Positions 6,336 through 7,931 of a stretch of DNA of 7,931 nucleotides are shown one piece after another. Both the position numbers and the translations under genes were made by a program. The stretch's first letter is position 1, and every line of letters begins with the position of its first letter. The stretch is taken from positions 1 through 7,931 of the forward strand of contig JASLHV010000014.1 in NCBI GenBank assembly GCA_030153205.1. The letters run 5' to 3'. The notes beneath the pieces are model-generated. The model was given only the letters and a program-made list of their open reading frames with translations. It did not search any database and had not been told where the DNA came from. The stretch comes from Roseiarcus sp. (GTDB lineage: Bacteria > Pseudomonadota > Alphaproteobacteria > Rhizobiales > Beijerinckiaceae).

Positions 6336-6356
6336 GTTTCGGGTGGAGATTTAGGG

Positions 6357-6392
6357 TTATCTCCGTGGCGTTTATATGCTATAAAATCTCTA
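6357..6392. promoter_or_regulatory. Overlapping divergent promoters of transporter and AraC regulator
   Basis: TTTATA (6371-6376), TGC, TATAAA (6380-6385) form a perfect inverted repeat, so each strand reads TATAAA, a good -10 element. On the plus strand a weak -35 (TTATCT, 6357-6362) lies 17 bases upstream, and the regulator ATG begins seven bases after the -10, so this transcript would be leaderless or nearly so. On the minus strand the -10 is about 54 bases from the transporter ATG, and I see no good -35 there, as expected for an activator-dependent promoter. Confidence 0.45.
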
Positions 6393-7352
6393 ATGCTTGA
6401 CCAATCGTCCAAATTACCGACCCGGCCTCCGCATGATCCTCTTGCCGAGATGCTGCGCGGTCTGAGGCTCGATGGCGTCGACTATAGTCGCTGCCGGATG
6501 GCCGAGCCTTGGGCGCTGGCGTTTCCGGCCGAGCAAGCCGCCCGCCTCCTCTTCGTCTCCAATCAAGGCTGCTGGCTTCGCTATGGCGACGGTCAATGGC
6601 TCGAGATGAAAGCCGGCGACGCCGTGCTGCTGCCGCATGGCGGGGCGCATGTGCTGGCCTCCGATCGCAGCCTCGCGCCGACGCCCCAGGGGGCCTGCGC
6701 GCGCGCGCCGATCTGCGAAAATCTCTTTGCGGTGGACGGTGGCGGGGCCGGCGAAGTCTGCGTGCTGTTTTGGGGGTCGCTCCATTTCAACATCGACCCC
6801 ATGCATCCGCTGATCCAGCTCATGCCTGACGTCATGCAGGCTTGCAATCTGGAGCAGCACGAGCCGGCCATTCCGCATCTCATCGAAGCGATGGCGCGCG
6901 AGACGGCGCTTGATCGCGTCGGCGCGGCCGGCATACTCGCCAGGCTTGCCGACGTTCTCGCCGCCAGCTTGATCCGAACCTGGGTCGAGCATGGTTGCGG
7001 CGAAGCGACCGGATGGCTCGCCGCGGTCCGAAAGCCTGATGTCGGCCGAGTCCTTTCCGCGATCCATCTCAATCCGGAACGCGATTGGTCCGTCGCCGAA
7101 CTGGCGAAAGTCATGGGCGCGTCTCGCTCCGGCTTCGCCAAGCGCTTCGCCGAGGCGCTGGGGGAAACGCCGGCGCGCTATGTGCTGCGGGTACGGATGA
7201 ATCAAGCGCGGCTATGGCTGACCCGCGAAAAGATGCGGGTGTCGGTCGCGGCCGAGCGGTTGGGCTACGAATCCGAAGCTGTCTTCAGCCGCGCCTTCAA
7301 ACGCGTGCTCGGGGCGCCGCCGAGCCGCTTTCGCTGCCGGGAGGACGCCTGA
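6393..7352 (+). CDS. AraC family transcriptional regulator with cupin sensor domain
   Basis: A 319-residue DNA-binding regulator. Residues about 15-200 form the N-terminal cupin-type sensor of the Cupin_6 class, beginning DPLAEMLRGLRLDG (15-28), with the beta-barrel signature CWLRYGDGQWLEMKAGDAVLLPHGGAH (60-86). The C-terminal about 100 residues (217-315) form the AraC double helix-turn-helix: SVAELAKVMGASRSGFAKRF (233-252) as the first and VSVAAERLGYESEAVFSRAF (283-302) as the second, ending in the usual GxPPSRFR. The frame is open far upstream into the transporter gene, but ATG 6393 matches where the family begins. No Shine-Dalgarno precedes it and a TATAAA lies seven bases upstream, suggesting a leaderless mRNA. 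The divergent arrangement points to control of the MFS gene. The effector is unknown. Codon use matches the neighbours. Confidence 0.92.
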   Translation: MLDQSSKLPTRPPHDPLAEMLRGLRLDGVDYSRCRMAEPWALAFPAEQAARLLFVSNQGCWLRYGDGQWLEMKAGDAVLLPHGGAHVLASDRSLAPTPQGACARAPICENLFAVDGGGAGEVCVLFWGSLHFNIDPMHPLIQLMPDVMQACNLEQHEPAIPHLIEAMARETALDRVGAAGILARLADVLAASLIRTWVEHGCGEATGWLAAVRKPDVGRVLSAIHLNPERDWSVAELAKVMGASRSGFAKRFAEALGETPARYVLRVRMNQARLWLTREKMRVSVAAERLGYESEAVFSRAFKRVLGAPPSRFRCREDA

Positions 7353-7373
7353 GCCGGAGGTGACGGGAAATTT

Positions 7374-7392
7374 ACCGGGCCGCGTGGCCGGT
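7374..7392 (+). terminator. Possible terminator hairpin after the regulator gene
   Basis: ACCGGGCC (7374-7381) pairs with GGCCGGT (7386-7392) with one bulged G around a GCGT loop, 21 bases after the regulator stop codon. No T-run follows, so efficient intrinsic termination is doubtful. The 3' arm ends at the first base of the next promoter's -35 element. Confidence 0.28.
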
Positions 7393-7419
7393 TGCGTCCC
7401 GTCGCCCCCTTGCTACAAT
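7392..7419 (+). promoter_or_regulatory. Sigma-70-type promoter for the Ppx/GppA gene
   Basis: TTGCGT (7392-7397) and TACAAT (7414-7419, five of six consensus bases) are separated by 16 bases. Transcription would start near 7426, giving a leader of about 42 bases. GGCGAA-AA-TTCGCC (7423-7436), an inverted repeat, covers the predicted start point and could be an operator or leader hairpin. Confidence 0.5.
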
Positions 7420-7453
7420 CGTGGCGAAAATTCGCCGGGCTAGCGCCTGGCGC

Positions 7454-7459
7454 GAGGAG
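7454..7459 (+). promoter_or_regulatory. Ribosome binding site that fixes a TTG start
   Basis: GAGGAG lies eight bases before TTG 7468. An in-frame TAG at 7441-7443 excludes longer forms, and no ATG or GTG occurs before the first conserved motif, so this site decides the start of the phosphatase gene. Confidence 0.7.
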
Positions 7460-7467
7460 TTCGAGCT

Positions 7468-7931
7468 TTGGCTCTCACCACGCCGCTGGGCGCCGCCGAA
7501 AAGGCCGCGCAGGCGGCACCAGGGAATACGCCGCGGCGCTGGCGAAACGGGGCCGGGCCGTCCTATGCCGCGTTGGATCTCGGCACCAACAATTGCCGGC
7601 TGCTCGTCGCGCGGCCGACCGATGACGGTTTTCGCGTCGTCGACGCCTATTCGCGCATCGTGCGTCTTGGCGAAGGTCTTTCGCAGACTGGAAGGCTGAG
7701 CGCCGAAGCGATTGAGCGGACCATGGGCGCGCTCGCCGTGTGCCGCGACAAGATGCGCGCCCGCGGCGTCACCCGCGCCCGGCTCATTGCAACGGAGGCC
7801 TGCCGATCGGCCGCCAATGGCGCTGAATTTCTCAACGACGTGCGTGAGAGGCTCGGCATCGAACTCGAAATCGTCGATCGCGAGACGGAGGCGCAACTCG
7901 CCGCGGTGGGCTGCGGCGCGCTTGTCGATCG
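7468..7931 (+). CDS. Ppx/GppA family phosphatase (exopolyphosphatase type), 3' end outside window
   Basis: The first 154 residues of a cytosolic phosphatase of the ASKHA (actin/Hsp70-like) fold. Family members shorten inorganic polyphosphate chains (Ppx) or convert pppGpp to ppGpp (GppA); the two cannot be separated from this fragment. After a basic, probably flexible leader of about 33 residues, ALDLGTNNCRLLVA (35-48) is the phosphate-1 loop. SRIVRLGEGLSQTGRLS (62-78), ATEACRSAANGAEFL (108-122) and IVDRETEAQLAAVG (135-148) are the next conserved blocks in the right order. The start is TTG 7468 with GAGGAG eight bases upstream. The gene has its own promoter and is probably independent of the AraC regulator. 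In Hyphomicrobiales a 23S rRNA methyltransferase gene (rlmE) often follows, which would lie beyond the edge. Confidence 0.93.
   Translation, partial: MALTTPLGAAEKAAQAAPGNTPRRWRNGAGPSYAALDLGTNNCRLLVARPTDDGFRVVDAYSRIVRLGEGLSQTGRLSAEAIERTMGALAVCRDKMRARGVTRARLIATEACRSAANGAEFLNDVRERLGIELEIVDRETEAQLAAVGCGALVD

Noticed and set aside
5844..6392. Long N-terminal extension of the AraC regulator (frame open back to 5844)
   Set aside because: The extension is antisense to the transporter and has no domain; the cupin/AraC family begins just after ATG 6393.
6414..7205. 263-codon minus-strand frame across the regulator gene
   Set aside because: It is antisense to a clear Cupin_6/AraC protein and shows no family of its own.
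7372..7896. 174-codon minus-strand frame opposite the phosphatase gene
   Set aside because: The plus strand carries conserved Ppx/GppA motifs with a good promoter and ribosome binding site; this frame has none.

Overview
The window looks like chromosomal DNA of an alphaproteobacterium, probably of the order Hyphomicrobiales (Rhizobiales). This rests on the GC-rich third codon positions, an RNA polymerase omega subunit of alphaproteobacterial type with a long acidic tail, a family-5 uracil-DNA glycosylase, a double cold-shock-domain protein and frequent TTG/GTG starts. Genus-level placement is not possible from the sequence alone. I see no insertion sequence, phage gene, CRISPR array, tRNA or rRNA.

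Left part (1-1179, minus strand): a fumarylacetoacetate-hydrolase-family enzyme is followed by a two-helix membrane protein that runs off the window. Its TTG start overlaps the hydrolase stop (TTGA), so the pair is probably translationally coupled. From 1180 to 1754 lies a long AT-richer divergent intergenic region holding a 16-bp perfect palindrome and a strong 41-nt hairpin.

Centre (1755-5117, plus strand): a LabA-like NYN-domain putative ribonuclease, a family-5 uracil-DNA glycosylase and rpoZ follow one another with gaps of about 60 bases, a housekeeping cluster of RNA metabolism, DNA repair and transcription. After a 343-base gap with a GC-rich hairpin come a double cold-shock-domain protein and an exported DUF192 protein, 23 bases apart. 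A Rel/SpoT gene, which often follows rpoZ in related bacteria, is not present here.

Right part (5114-7931): an MFS drug-efflux-type transporter (minus) meets the DUF192 gene tail to tail, the two TAA stops sharing one TTAA. It is transcribed divergently from a cupin/AraC-type regulator (plus). Their 76-base intergenic region carries a symmetric TTTATA-TGC-TATAAA that gives each strand a -10-like box, and a GAACCC-C-GGGTTC inverted repeat next to the transporter start. This is a typical regulator/efflux pair, with the inducer unknown. The window ends inside a Ppx/GppA phosphatase gene with its own recognisable promoter and ribosome binding site.

No clearly novel multi-gene system is visible. 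The observations most worth following are the non-coding structures upstream of the NYN and glycosylase genes, the compact divergent promoter, and the synteny break after rpoZ.
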